Translations under genes and position numbers: made by a program
The notes under the pieces: generated by a model
Databases searched by the model: none
What the model was told of the DNA's origin: nothing
What the model saw: the letters and a program-made list of their open reading frames with translations, nothing else
NCBI GenBank assembly: GCA_014874485.1
Contig: JADBJK010000017.1
Span: forward strand, 34,894 to 98,893
Source: Chloroflexota bacterium
GTDB lineage: Bacteria > Chloroflexota > Anaerolineae > DTLA01
Length of the DNA: 64,000 bases
Direction: 5' to 3'
In this document: piece by piece, positions 41,289-49,958 of the stretch
How the letters are laid out: each line of letters begins with the position of its first letter
Position numbering within the stretch: position 1 is the first letter of the stretch

Positions 41289-41834
41289 GTGCAGATACCG
41301 GTGAAAGTGATTCCACCCGAGGACGACGAGAATCGGGCAACCCAAAGCCAGCAGACTCCGCCGGCGGAGGAGCCGACGAGCGCGCCTGCGCCTGAGCCGC
41401 CTGCCCCCGCACCGGAGGAGGTGGACTGGCGCGACCTGGCGCTGCGGCTTCAGGCCGAGATGGAGAACTTCCGCAAGCGCCAGCAGCGCCTGGCCCAGGA
41501 GCAGATCGCGGCGGACCGGGAGCGGCTGCTCCGCGGGGTGTTGCCGGTGGCCGACAATCTGGAGCGGGCGCTGGCCCACGCGGGCGCGCAGGATGGGCTC
41601 CGCCAGGGCGTGGAACTGACCCGCAATGTACTGATGCAGTGGCTGCGGCAGCAGGGCGTGGAGGTGCTGGACCCGGTCGGGAAGCCGTTTGACCCGGCCT
41701 GGCATGAGGCGGTGGGGACTGTGCCCAGCGCCCACTACGGCGTGGAGCCGCAGACGGTGGTGGCCGTCAGCGAGGCGGGCTACCGGCTGAACGACCGCGT
41801 GCTGCGCCCGGCCAAGGTCATCGTGGCGGTCTAG
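41289..41834 (+). CDS. grpE: Nucleotide exchange factor GrpE
   Basis: A 181-residue co-chaperone that releases ADP from DnaK. A Pro/Glu-rich N terminus is followed by the long dimerising helix (DLALRLQAEMENFRKRQQRL), the segment LPVADNLERALAHAG, and the C-terminal beta domain (PVGKPFDPAWHEAVG, VVAVSEAGYRLNDRVLRPAKV). These are all family signatures. The start is a GTG at 41289 with GGAGAG upstream. It lies between dnaK and dnaJ, the usual chaperone gene order. Confidence 0.95.
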   Translation: MQIPVKVIPPEDDENRATQSQQTPPAEEPTSAPAPEPPAPAPEEVDWRDLALRLQAEMENFRKRQQRLAQEQIAADRERLLRGVLPVADNLERALAHAGAQDGLRQGVELTRNVLMQWLRQQGVEVLDPVGKPFDPAWHEAVGTVPSAHYGVEPQTVVAVSEAGYRLNDRVLRPAKVIVAV

Positions 41835-41909
41835 GTGGGCCGCCCGCGCGTCCTCGGCGAAATCAGGATGGAGACTCTCGGCTGGCGGTTGACCACAGAG
41901 AAAACTACC

Positions 41910-42140
41910 CGTTGTCATTGCGAGCGAAGGGAAGCATCATCTGTCATGCTGAGCGAAGCGAAGCATCAGCGAAGCGAAGCATCTCGGTTGACGAGATTCT
42001 TCGGCGCTTCGCGCCTCAGAATGACAGGGGCAGTGGCTGTCATGCTGAGCGAAGCGAAGCATCAGCGAAGCGAAGCATCTCGGTTGACGAGTAGGGACAA
42101 TTCATGAATTGTCCCTACGGGCGCTGCGCGCCCTCGCAAT
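41910..42140. repeat. Two MITE-like elements, one broken by a GTAGGGAC palindrome
   Basis: No gene is present. A full element (41941-42027) with CTGTCATGCTGAGCG and CGCCTCAGAATGACAG ends matches those at 18436 and 18656. A second copy starts at 42037 but is interrupted after GGTTGACGA by a perfect 28-base palindrome (42091-42118, arms GTAGGGACAATTCA). The sequence then continues as a different repeat end (CCCTCGCAATGACA). Confidence 0.85.
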
Positions 42141-42182
42141 GACAAACCATCAAGAATCCCTGTGGTACAGTGCTAGAGGGCT

Positions 42183-43136
42183 ATGGAGTACAAGGACTAT
42201 TACAAGATACTCGGCGTAGGGAAAAACGCCACCGAAAAGGAAATCAAGCAGGCGTTCCGGAAACTGGCCCGCCAGTACCACCCGGACATGAACCCGAACG
42301 ACCCCCAGGCCGAAGCGCGGTTCAAGGAGATCAACGAGGCCTACGAGGTCCTGTCGGACCCCGAGAAGCGCAAGAAGTACGACCAACTGGGGGCCGACTG
42401 GGTGCGCTGGCAGCAGGCCGGCGGACAGCCAGGCGACTTTGACTGGAGCCGCTGGACCACATGGGGCACGGGCCAGGGGCCGAACGTGCGGTACGCCACC
42501 GCCGATGACCTGCGCGACCTGTTCGGCGACTCCAGCCCGTTCTCCGACTTCTTCAGCCAGATTTTCGGCGGCATGGGTACCGGACGGGCGCGGACGGAGG
42601 GGTTCGGCTTCCGCACCCGGCCGCAGCGCGGCCAGGACTACGAGCAGGACGTGGAGATCACGCTGGAGGAGGCGTTCCACGGGACGACCCGCACGCTCCA
42701 GCGCGACGGCGAGCGCCTGGATGTCAAGATTCCGCGCGGGGCCGACACCGGCACGCGCGTGCGCCTTGCGGGCAAGGGTGCGCCTGGCATCGCGGGCGGG
42801 CCTGCGGGCGACATCTACCTGCGGGTGAAGGTCCTGCCGCACCCGCGCTTTGAGCGCAAGGGCGACGACCTGCACACGACGGTGCCGGTGGATTTGTTCA
42901 CGGCGGTGCTGGGCGGGGAGGTGCGCGTGCCCACGCTGGAGGGCGACGTGCTCCTGAAGATTCCGCCGACCACGCAGAACGGGCGCGTGTTCCGCCTGCG
43001 CGGCAAGGGTATGCCCCGGCTCCGCAAACCGGACGAGCGGGGCGACCTGCTGGCGAAGGTGGAAGTCCAACTGCCCACGCACCTGACCGCGGAGCAGCGC
43101 CGTCTGTTTGAGGAACTGCGGCGCATCTCCGGGTAG
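42183..43136 (+). CDS. dnaJ: DnaJ-family co-chaperone lacking the zinc-finger domain (CbpA type)
   Basis: A 317-residue Hsp40 that stimulates DnaK ATPase. The J domain is complete with HPD at 33-35. A Gly/Trp-rich linker follows, then two C-terminal substrate domains ([42 protein letters not shown]). There is no cysteine in the protein, so the CxxCxGxG zinc-finger repeats of classical DnaJ are missing and the architecture is that of CbpA. It still sits in the dnaK-grpE neighbourhood, so it may be the main J protein here. The leader after a possible TACAGT -10 box (42166-42171) is only a few bases long. Confidence 0.93.
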   Translation: MEYKDYYKILGVGKNATEKEIKQAFRKLARQYHPDMNPNDPQAEARFKEINEAYEVLSDPEKRKKYDQLGADWVRWQQAGGQPGDFDWSRWTTWGTGQGPNVRYATADDLRDLFGDSSPFSDFFSQIFGGMGTGRARTEGFGFRTRPQRGQDYEQDVEITLEEAFHGTTRTLQRDGERLDVKIPRGADTGTRVRLAGKGAPGIAGGPAGDIYLRVKVLPHPRFERKGDDLHTTVPVDLFTAVLGGEVRVPTLEGDVLLKIPPTTQNGRVFRLRGKGMPRLRKPDERGDLLAKVEVQLPTHLTAEQRRLFEELRRISG

Positions 43137-43146
43137 CGGTGGCGAA

Positions 43147-43216
43147 ACTCTTATCCTTCTCTAATTCTAGTTTTATCGTCATCTTATGCAAGGCGGTTAT
43201 ATAGCAGGTGTAGAAT
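43147..43216 (+). promoter_or_regulatory. hsp20 promoter with four 11-bp phased direct repeats
   Basis: Four consecutive 11-base blocks from 43147 to 43190 read ACTCTTATCCT, TCTCTAATTCT, AGTTTTATCGT and CATCTTATGCA. A -10 box TAGAAT lies at 43211-43216. The ten-mer TCTTATGCAA (43182-43191) is identical to 39107-39116 in the dnaK promoter. No TTGACA-like -35 is present. Confidence 0.7.
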
Positions 43217-43243
43217 CACTTCTGGGCAAAGGGAGGTGAGACT

Positions 43244-43693
43244 ATGGCAGACCTGGTTCGCTGGGATCCGTTCCGCGAGATGGTGAGCCTGCGAGAGGCG
43301 ATGGATCGGCTGTTTGAGGAGAGTTTCGTCCGTCCGTTCGGGCCGCTGTTCCGGACCGAGGGCGTCGGGACGCTGGCCATTGACATGTACGAGACCGACA
43401 ACGATGTGGTGGTCAAGGCCTCTGTCCCCGGCGTCAAGGCCAAGGACCTGGACATCACCGTTACCGGCAACACGCTGACGATCAAGGGCGAGGTCAAGGA
43501 AGAGGCTGAGGAGAAGAAAGGCGGCTATCACTACCGCGAGCGTCGGTACGGTGCGTTCCAGCGGTCGGTTACCCTGCCGGTGGACGTGCAGGCCGAGAAG
43601 GCCGAGGCCACCTTTGAGGACGGCGTGCTGACCCTCAGACTGCCGAAGGTGGAGGAAGCGAAGCCGAAGCAGATCACCATCAAGGCGAAGTAA
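43244..43693 (+). CDS. Small heat shock protein Hsp20 (first copy)
   Basis: A 149-residue alpha-crystallin-type holdase that binds unfolding proteins. The N terminus (DLVRWDPFREMVSLREAMDR) and the alpha-crystallin domain (about 45-140) are typical, with the ATFEDGVLTLRLPK motif and a C-terminal I-x-I anchor (ITI). GGGAGGTGAG precedes the ATG. A second hsp20 gene follows after 81 bases; about two thirds of residues look alike at the ends, so they are likely paralogues. The phased-repeat promoter upstream suggests heat or stress control. Confidence 0.95.
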   Translation: MADLVRWDPFREMVSLREAMDRLFEESFVRPFGPLFRTEGVGTLAIDMYETDNDVVVKASVPGVKAKDLDITVTGNTLTIKGEVKEEAEEKKGGYHYRERRYGAFQRSVTLPVDVQAEKAEATFEDGVLTLRLPKVEEAKPKQITIKAK

Positions 43694-43774
43694 CATTGGG
43701 GCTTGTGCGGCGCGGGGTGAATTCATCGCCTCGCGCCGCGTTGGAATCATGAACTCTCATCAAGGAGGCGGACT

Positions 43775-44221
43775 ATGGCACGGCAAGTTTCTGTGTGGGA
43801 ACCGTTCCGGGATTTCGTAACCCTTCGCGATGCGATGGATCGGCTGTTTGAGCAGAGTTTCGTGCGGCCTATGGCCGAGTTCGCCGGCGACCGCGTGTAT
43901 CGGCTCCCCGTTGATGCCTACAGCACCGAGGACGCGGTGTACGTAGAAGCGGCGCTGCCTGGCGTGAACAAGGACAGCGTGGACATCTCGCTGGACGGCG
44001 AGACGCTGACCATCCGCGCCGAGGTGCCGGCGCCGAAGGAGGAGGGGCGCGACTACGCCATCCGCGAGCGGTTCTACGGCACGCTGCAGCGGTCGCTGAC
44101 GCTGAACGTGCCGGTGGACGCGGCGAAGGCCGAGGCCACCTTTGAGAACGGCGTGCTGACTTTGCGCATTCCGAAGGCTGAGGCGGCCAAGCCGAGGAAG
44201 ATTTCCGTCAAGACGAAGTAA
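43775..44221 (+). CDS. Small heat shock protein Hsp20 (second copy)
   Basis: A 148-residue alpha-crystallin-type protein. It shares the pattern WEPFRDFVTLRDAMDRLFEQ with the first copy and has the ATFENGVLTLRIPK motif and a C-terminal ISV anchor. AAGGAGG lies upstream of the ATG. No promoter is visible in the 81-base gap, so both copies are probably transcribed together and end at the terminator at 44241. Paralogue pairs of this kind can form mixed oligomers, but that is not shown by sequence. Confidence 0.95.
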   Translation: MARQVSVWEPFRDFVTLRDAMDRLFEQSFVRPMAEFAGDRVYRLPVDAYSTEDAVYVEAALPGVNKDSVDISLDGETLTIRAEVPAPKEEGRDYAIRERFYGTLQRSLTLNVPVDAAKAEATFENGVLTLRIPKAEAAKPRKISVKTK

Positions 44222-44240
44222 CAGGCGCAAGGGTTGAGGA

Positions 44241-44277
44241 AAAGGCGGGACCTTTGAAGGCCCCGCCTTTTCTTTTT
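44241..44277 (+). terminator. Intrinsic terminator after the hsp20 pair
   Basis: A nine-base-pair stem (AAAGGCGGG with CCCGCCTTT) and a 12-base loop are followed by TCTTTTT. It is 20 bases after the second hsp20 stop codon. Confidence 0.85.
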
Positions 44278-44280
44278 GCC

Positions 44281-44710
44281 GCGCGAGGTACGTCCTCATC
44301 CCCCTGCCGCCTTCTTCGCCGTGCGGGGGTACCCCCTCATCCCCCTGCCGCCTTCTTCGCCGCGCGGGGGTACCCCCTCATCCCCCCTGCCGCCTTCTTC
44401 GCCGCGCGGGGGTACCCCCTCATCCCCCTGGCCCCCTTCTCCCCCGCCCGCGGGGGAGAAGGGGGGCGGGTGTGGGCTGGGTATCGTTACGGGCCTTCTC
44501 CCCGCCCGCGGGGGAGAAGGGGAATGGCTGGGCGTTTGTTGGCAACTGTCATTGCGAGGGCGCGGCGCCTGAAGTAGTCGCCAGAACCGGAGATTGCTTC
44601 GCTTCGCTCGCAATGACAGGTAAAGGTTGTCATTGCGAGGGCGCGAAGCGCCCGAAGCAATCTCGATGGGCCGAGATGCTTCGCTTCGCTCAGCATGACA
44701 GGTAAGGCCT
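44281..44710. repeat. 41-42 bp tandem repeat, C-rich foldbacks and a TCATTGCGAG element
   Basis: No gene is present. Four units of 41-42 bases (CCCCCTCATCCCCCTGCCGC start) run from 44294 to about 44440. They are followed by an inverted repeat CTTCTCCCCCGCCCGCGGGG and, from about 44549, by the TGTCATTGCGAG repeat family with both orientations. Frames across it encode Pro/Ser-rich artefacts. Confidence 0.8.
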
Positions 44711-44800
44711 GGGATCGCTTTGGCCGCGATGATGACAAGACTGGCCGGTATCATGCACCTTTACCAACAGAAGACGGGAGTGAAGCGCCCCGCGTTGCGG

Positions 44801-44829
44801 TTGCCGCGGCGGTTGCGGCGTGCTATAAT
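44801..44829 (+). promoter_or_regulatory. Promoter of the surface polysaccharide operon
   Basis: TTGCCG (44801-44806) and a perfect TATAAT (44824-44829) are 17 bases apart, about 80 bases before the TPR gene. Confidence 0.65.
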
Positions 44830-44909
44830 GCCCCGCGCAAAGGTGCATTCGTTGAGTCTCCGGAGACGCCCAATCCTCTGGAATGGCGTGCGCGAGCGAG
44901 AGAACCTTC

Positions 44910-45794
44910 ATGAGCAAGGGTAGGCGCGCGGTCTTGGGAATCCTGGCCCTGGCAGGCGTCATCGCGGTGGTTGCGCTGGCGCGGCCGGTGGCGAGCCGTG
45001 GCTACAGCAACCTGGCGATGGTGGCGCTGTATCGGCGCGCTCACGCGGGGGCCACAGCGCCCTCGCCGAGCGCGGACATCGCCCAGGCGGAGGCGCTGCT
45101 GGCGCGGGCCTTGGCGCTGGACGCGGGGAATGCCGCGGCGCATCGCGGGCTGGGCTTCGTGCGGTGGGAGCAGGGCGCGCGCGAGGAGGCCGGGGCGGAG
45201 TGGCGGCGCGGCGGGGTCCCGGCAGCGGATTTTGTCCGCGCAGGGTCGCAGGCGCAGAAGACAGGCGACACGGCGCGGGCGCGGGACTGGTACGAGCGTG
45301 CCATGTTCGCCGAGCCGGATGCGAGCGAGCACTACGTGCGTTTGGCGATCCTGTACGAGGGCGACGAGGAGTGGGAAAGGGCGCTTTCGCTGTACGAGCG
45401 GGCGCTGTCGGTGGCGTCGTTCTCGTCGGCGGCGATGGAGCGGCGCGCCCATCTGGGGCGAGCCAATGCGTTGCGGAACCTGGGCCGCGCTGCGGATACC
45501 CTGCCTGACTACGAGTGGCTTGTGGCCAACGCGCCGGACTACTACTGGGGCTACGTGCGGCTGGGCGACCTGGTCTGGAAGGAGCAGGGCGATGCCGCCC
45601 GCGCCGAGCGTCTGCTCCTGCAGGCCGTTGACCTTGACCCCAACAACAAGTGGGCATACCGGGGCCTGGCAGCCCTGTACGAGGAAACGGGGCGGCTGGC
45701 GGACGCCGAGGCGATGTTCCGCAAGGTGCTGGAACTGGATCCCGACGATGCCACGGCCGCCAGGGGGCTGAAGCGCCTCGCGGAGAAGAAATGA
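44910..45794 (+). CDS. Membrane-anchored tetratricopeptide-repeat protein
   Basis: A 294-residue protein with one N-terminal membrane segment (about 8-28) and a TPR superhelix from about 55 to 290. The last repeats are the clearest: YWGYVRLGDLVWKEQGDAAR, KWAYRGLAALYEETGRLADA and EAMFRKVLELDPDDATAARG. TPR proteins act as scaffolds; in polysaccharide operons they often tether synthase or export components. The start at 44910 gives a normal membrane anchor; a start nine codons upstream is also in frame. It opens a six-gene operon whose following genes are spaced by 21 bases or overlap. Confidence 0.85.
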   Translation: MSKGRRAVLGILALAGVIAVVALARPVASRGYSNLAMVALYRRAHAGATAPSPSADIAQAEALLARALALDAGNAAAHRGLGFVRWEQGAREEAGAEWRRGGVPAADFVRAGSQAQKTGDTARARDWYERAMFAEPDASEHYVRLAILYEGDEEWERALSLYERALSVASFSSAAMERRAHLGRANALRNLGRAADTLPDYEWLVANAPDYYWGYVRLGDLVWKEQGDAARAERLLLQAVDLDPNNKWAYRGLAALYEETGRLADAEAMFRKVLELDPDDATAARGLKRLAEKK

Positions 45795-45815
45795 CGCCTG
45801 GACTCATGGGTTGAC

Positions 45816-47345
45816 ATGATGACCGATTCCTCCTCCCAACTTGAAGAGAGCGGCTCCCTCGCCTTTCTGGGCCGGTCGGCCGTGCTGAACGTGCTGTTCG
45901 CCACCGAGGCCGTGGCGAGTTTCCTGCTGGATGTGGTCATTGCGGCGGCCTTCGGCCTGAGCGTGCGCTCCGACGCGCTGTACGCCGCCTATGCGTTGCC
46001 CCAGAAGGTGGGTCGGGGGATGTTCCAGAGCCTGACCAACTCGTTCATGGGGCTGTTCGCGGGGGAGACGGACCGTCAGCAGGCGTATCGGGAGGCGATC
46101 ACCGTGATCGCGGTGCTGGCGGCACCGATCTCGGCGGTCCTGTCGCTCACCGCAGCGTGGTGGCTTCCCGTTACCATCCCGGGCGCGTCGGCCGAAACAC
46201 GGGCGGCGGCAGTGCCGCTGGCAGCGGTTTTGGCCTGGTTGTTGGTGTTTCTGGCGCTGGCGGAGACATTCCGCGCCATCTACTACCATGAGGGCGTCCA
46301 GTGGTTGCCAACGCTGACGCGGGTTGCGGGCGCGGCGCTGTCCATCGCGGTGGTGCTGGTGTCGCCGTCGGAGCAACGGCTGACGCTGGCGGCGTGGGGG
46401 CTGACGCTGGGCGCGGCGCTGGAGGCCATCGTGGGCCTGGCCCTCATGCGGGCCGTGCTCAAGGTGCGGTACGTGCCCGCCTGGCCCAGCGCGGCGCGCC
46501 TGCGGACCACCTTGGCGATGGTGGGTGTGCCGCTGGCGGGGCAGGGCGTAAATGTGGGGGCCACGTTGGGCGAGCAGGCGCTGGCGTCGCTGTTGCCGCC
46601 TGGGAGCATCACGGCGGCCAACTACGCGCGGCGCATCATCAACACGCTGGAACGGTTCGTCTTCCGTGGCTTCCTCATCACGACGATACGCCGAAGCGCA
46701 GAGCGACGGCGAACCGACGTTCGCTCGGATTTCCGGCAGATTATGCTGGTGGCGATACCGGTGGCGGTGATCATGGCGGCGTTGCCGGTGCCGCTGACCG
46801 CCGTCGTCTTCGGGCGCGGGCAGTTCGGGTCGGGCGACGTGCTGACGCTGGCCCTGGCCTTGCAGATGTTCGCGCCGGCCGTGCTGGGCGAGGCGGCGAC
46901 CCGCATCCCCAGCGGGCTGGCCTACGCGGAGCGGCGCTTGCGCCTGCTGTTCACGTCGGCGGTGCTGTCGTCGGCGACGCTTCTGGTCTCCGAGGCGGTG
47001 CTCATCTGGGCGGGACTGGGCCTGCGTGCGCTGGGGTTGAGCAGCGCGCTGGCGAGCACGGTGTCGTTCGCCTGGCTCTACGCCACACTGCTGCGCCCTG
47101 GGCGCGTGCGCGTTGCGGACAGGCGCGGCGGGTTCCAACTGGCGATGGCGGGTGCGGGCGCGTGGCTGGGAACCGTGGCGCTACAGGCGCTGGTTCGGGG
47201 GGCGATGGGGTCGCACGCGCCGAACCTCGCCTTGCTCGCGGGTGGCACGCTGGGCTGCGGCGTGTTCCTCGTGGCGACGGCCTACGTGCTGGGGCTGCAC
47301 GAGGTTCGCAGGCTTGTCGGTGCTCTCCGAGGGAGCGCCCGATGA
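45816..47345 (+). CDS. MurJ/MviN-family lipid-linked oligosaccharide flippase
   Basis: A 509-residue protein with about fourteen membrane segments, of the MATE/MVF superfamily. Recognisable MurJ features are FGLSVRSDALYAAYALPQKV with the central Ser-Asp-Ala, and AANYARRIINTLERFVFRGF. Family members flip lipid II or other undecaprenyl-linked sugars. Because it sits among glycosyltransferase and polymerase genes, it is more likely the operon's own repeat-unit flippase (a Wzx role) than the housekeeping MurJ, but this is inference. Its stop overlaps the next gene in an ATGA arrangement. Confidence 0.85.
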   Translation: MMTDSSSQLEESGSLAFLGRSAVLNVLFATEAVASFLLDVVIAAAFGLSVRSDALYAAYALPQKVGRGMFQSLTNSFMGLFAGETDRQQAYREAITVIAVLAAPISAVLSLTAAWWLPVTIPGASAETRAAAVPLAAVLAWLLVFLALAETFRAIYYHEGVQWLPTLTRVAGAALSIAVVLVSPSEQRLTLAAWGLTLGAALEAIVGLALMRAVLKVRYVPAWPSAARLRTTLAMVGVPLAGQGVNVGATLGEQALASLLPPGSITAANYARRIINTLERFVFRGFLITTIRRSAERRRTDVRSDFRQIMLVAIPVAVIMAALPVPLTAVVFGRGQFGSGDVLTLALALQMFAPAVLGEAATRIPSGLAYAERRLRLLFTSAVLSSATLLVSEAVLIWAGLGLRALGLSSALASTVSFAWLYATLLRPGRVRVADRRGGFQLAMAGAGAWLGTVALQALVRGAMGSHAPNLALLAGGTLGCGVFLVATAYVLGLHEVRRLVGALRGSAR

Positions 47346-48580
47346 AGGTGGCGCTGCTGTCCTACGTCTTTGACCCGCAGGCTGGGGGCGGGGCCGTGCG
47401 TTCGGCGCGGATGCTGGCGCGCGGCCTGGCAGCCCGTGGCGACGAGGTGGTGGTCATCACGACGGCGCGGGAGCGGCGGCTGCGGGTTGAGCGCGAAGAG
47501 GGCGCAACCGTGTATTCGTTCCTGCCCTGGAACCTGTACTGGGTGGGGGACAAAGACGCGCAGCCCATGTGGAAGCGGGTTCCGTGGCAGGTGCTGGACA
47601 TCTGGAACCCGCACGCGTACCGGATGGTGCGAAGCATCCTGCGGCGGGAGCGGCCGGACATCGCGCACGTGAACAAACTGCGCGGCCTGTCGCCGTCGGT
47701 GTGGGCGGCGGCGCGCGCCGAGGGCATTCCCATCGTGCACACGTGCCGCGACTACGAGTTGTTCAGCCCTGAGGGGACGCTGGAAAGCCGCGTCGGGGCC
47801 TGGGCCGAACGGGGGGCATGGCTCTTGCGGCCATACGCGGCATTTCGGGCCTGGCTGTCGCGGGCGGTGGCAGCGGCGGTGGCTCCCAGCCGCTACACGC
47901 TGGATGCGCACGTGCTGCGGGGGTTTTTCCCGCGAGCCGTGGCGCGGGTGATTCCGAACTCGCACGGGATGACGCTGGCGGAGTTGGATCGCATACGCGC
48001 CGCCTCGCCCGTATCGGACAGCGGGGAGGTTCGGGTGCTGTACCTGGGGCGGTTGGAGCGGGCCAAAGGTGTGGATTTGCTGTGCGAGGCGGTGGCGCGG
48101 TGTGCGGCGAGGTATCCGAACCTGCGGCTGGATGTGGCCGGATGGGGCACGCTGGAGACGGCGCTGAGACGGGAGTACGGCGGGCATCCGCAGATTGTGT
48201 TCCACGGCGCGGTATTCGGCGAGGACAAGGCGCGTCTGCTGGCAGCGTGCGACGCCGTGGCCGTGCCTTCGGTGTATCCGGAAATCTTCGGCATCGTGGT
48301 CGTAGAGGCTTATGCCTACGGGAAGCCCGTCCTGGCGGCGCGGTCGGGCGGGTTGCCGGAACTCGTGGCCGACGGGGAGACGGGGTGGCTCGTGCCGCCT
48401 CGGGACGTGGACGCGCTGGCCGAGGCGGTGGGGCGGGTTGCGGCGGACCCCGTGGCGGTCCGGCGTATGGCTTCGGCCTGTTTCCACGCGGCGCGACAGT
48501 ATGCTGTGGAACAGGTTGTGCAAGAATACGGCTCGCTGTATGGGGAAGTCCTTGGCAGGGGAGGGGAGGATGCCCATTAG
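47342..48580 (+). CDS. Family 4 glycosyltransferase
   Basis: A 412-residue GT-B fold enzyme. The N-terminal domain begins LLSYVFDPQAGGGAVRSARM and carries HVNKLRGLSPSVW. The C-terminal donor-binding domain includes LYLGRLERAKGVDLLCEA, VPSVYPEIFGIVVVEAYAYG (the E-x7-E motif region) and ARSGGLPELVADGETGWLV. It would transfer a nucleotide-activated sugar to the growing lipid-linked repeat. The start overlaps the flippase stop by four bases and the next gene starts inside its end by 11 bases, so translation is coupled. Confidence 0.93.
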   Translation: MKVALLSYVFDPQAGGGAVRSARMLARGLAARGDEVVVITTARERRLRVEREEGATVYSFLPWNLYWVGDKDAQPMWKRVPWQVLDIWNPHAYRMVRSILRRERPDIAHVNKLRGLSPSVWAAARAEGIPIVHTCRDYELFSPEGTLESRVGAWAERGAWLLRPYAAFRAWLSRAVAAAVAPSRYTLDAHVLRGFFPRAVARVIPNSHGMTLAELDRIRAASPVSDSGEVRVLYLGRLERAKGVDLLCEAVARCAARYPNLRLDVAGWGTLETALRREYGGHPQIVFHGAVFGEDKARLLAACDAVAVPSVYPEIFGIVVVEAYAYGKPVLAARSGGLPELVADGETGWLVPPRDVDALAEAVGRVAADPVAVRRMASACFHAARQYAVEQVVQEYGSLYGEVLGRGGEDAH

Positions 48581-49958
48581 GCTGCCATCGTGGGTGAAAC
48601 AGCAGGCGGATGGGAAGACCGCACGGGCCATTCCGTTTGTCTCCACGCCGTTCTCGTTTGACCTGATGCTGTTCCTCGGTCTGTGGCCGCTGTGGTGGAT
48701 TCTCGGCGTGGAGCAGATTCTGCCGCCGTTCTTCGTTGCGTGGGAGACGGTACGGTACCTGTGGCAAGCGCGGGGCCGGTTCACCGTCAGCGCGCCCGTG
48801 GTATGGGCCGGGCTGCTGGCGCTGTGGTGGGTGGTGCCCGCGCTGTGGGTGGACAGGGAGTACGTGGACATCTTCCTGAAGGAGACGGCAACGGCCTGGT
48901 CGCAGGTGTTCCTGCTCTTTCTGTTCTGGAACGCGGTCCGCACGGCACGGGAATGGAATCAGGCCGCGCGGGGACTCACAGCCCTGGCGACGTATCTGGC
49001 GCTGGGCGGGGTCCTGTTTGCCGTGGGCATCGGGCGCGAGACGATCACCTCGGCGCTTGGGATTCTTGTGCCCAGTCTTCGCAAGGCGTCGTCGGATTTC
49101 TTCGCGTCCATTGTCATTCGGCGTCTGGGGCGGGTGGGCACGGATTCGGTCTTTCTCCCGTTCCGCCTGACGAGCCTCGCGCTCTATCCGACGTATCTGA
49201 GCATGGCCAGCCTGATTCTGATCCCGTTCACCGCGTGGCGTACGCGCGAGGCGAAGGGCCGCGTGCGCATCTTGCTGGGCGCGGTGCTGGTCGGACTTCT
49301 GGTGTGCCTGGTGGGGACAGAGTCGCGCATCGCGTACCTGGCGTTGGGCGTGGGTTTGGTCGCGTTGGCCGTGTACGCTTCGCGGTCGTGGCGCAAGCCG
49401 GTTCGGGTGGCGGTGTTCGCCGGCATTGTGGTTCTGGCGCTGGCAGCGGTCGTCATCGGGTTCGGCGGGCCTGAACGACTGTGGCAAGCGGCCGTCGTGG
49501 AGTGGCGGCCGGGGAGTTTCCTGGTGCGGTTGCGGGTGTACGAGGAGACGTTCCGACTGCTGCCGGAGCATCCGATTGCGGGCTGGGGCACACAAGTGCG
49601 GATCGCCGGGAGGGCAGCGTCTTTCTCGGCGGGGAGCCACAGCAGCATCCTGGCCATGGGGTTCCGACATGGTCTTGTGGGGCTTGCGCTCTACATTGGG
49701 CTGTGGGCGTCCATCTGGCGGGAGGCCATCCGCGGCTTGAAGCGGGGCGTGGCGGCTCGGTCGGCGGCGTTCTGGGTGGCAGCGGCCATCGCGCTGCTGG
49801 GTTTCAACATTCGGGAACTGGCAGATGCCTGGTGGTGGGATCAGACGGTAACGATGGCGGTCTGGACGCTGTGGGGGCTTGTTCTTGCGGCCCCGGCATC
49901 CATATCGGTCGGCGGGGCGGAACCCCCGCCGGCAGCGGAACAGGAGCAGAGGACTTGA
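48570..49958 (+). CDS. Wzy/O-antigen-ligase-like membrane polymerase
   Basis: A 462-residue protein with about twelve membrane segments. A large extracytoplasmic loop contains VRLRVYEETFRLLPEHPIAG, GWGTQVRI and SFSAGSHSSILAMGFRHGLV; this R...EHPIxGxG...HS pattern is the hallmark of the WaaL/Wzy superfamily, which joins undecaprenyl-linked units or transfers them to a final acceptor. The start at 48570 has GAGGGGAGG immediately upstream. A second protein of the same superfamily is encoded two genes further on, so one may polymerise and the other ligate. Confidence 0.88.
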   Translation: MPIRLPSWVKQQADGKTARAIPFVSTPFSFDLMLFLGLWPLWWILGVEQILPPFFVAWETVRYLWQARGRFTVSAPVVWAGLLALWWVVPALWVDREYVDIFLKETATAWSQVFLLFLFWNAVRTAREWNQAARGLTALATYLALGGVLFAVGIGRETITSALGILVPSLRKASSDFFASIVIRRLGRVGTDSVFLPFRLTSLALYPTYLSMASLILIPFTAWRTREAKGRVRILLGAVLVGLLVCLVGTESRIAYLALGVGLVALAVYASRSWRKPVRVAVFAGIVVLALAAVVIGFGGPERLWQAAVVEWRPGSFLVRLRVYEETFRLLPEHPIAGWGTQVRIAGRAASFSAGSHSSILAMGFRHGLVGLALYIGLWASIWREAIRGLKRGVAARSAAFWVAAAIALLGFNIRELADAWWWDQTVTMAVWTLWGLVLAAPASISVGGAEPPPAAEQEQRT

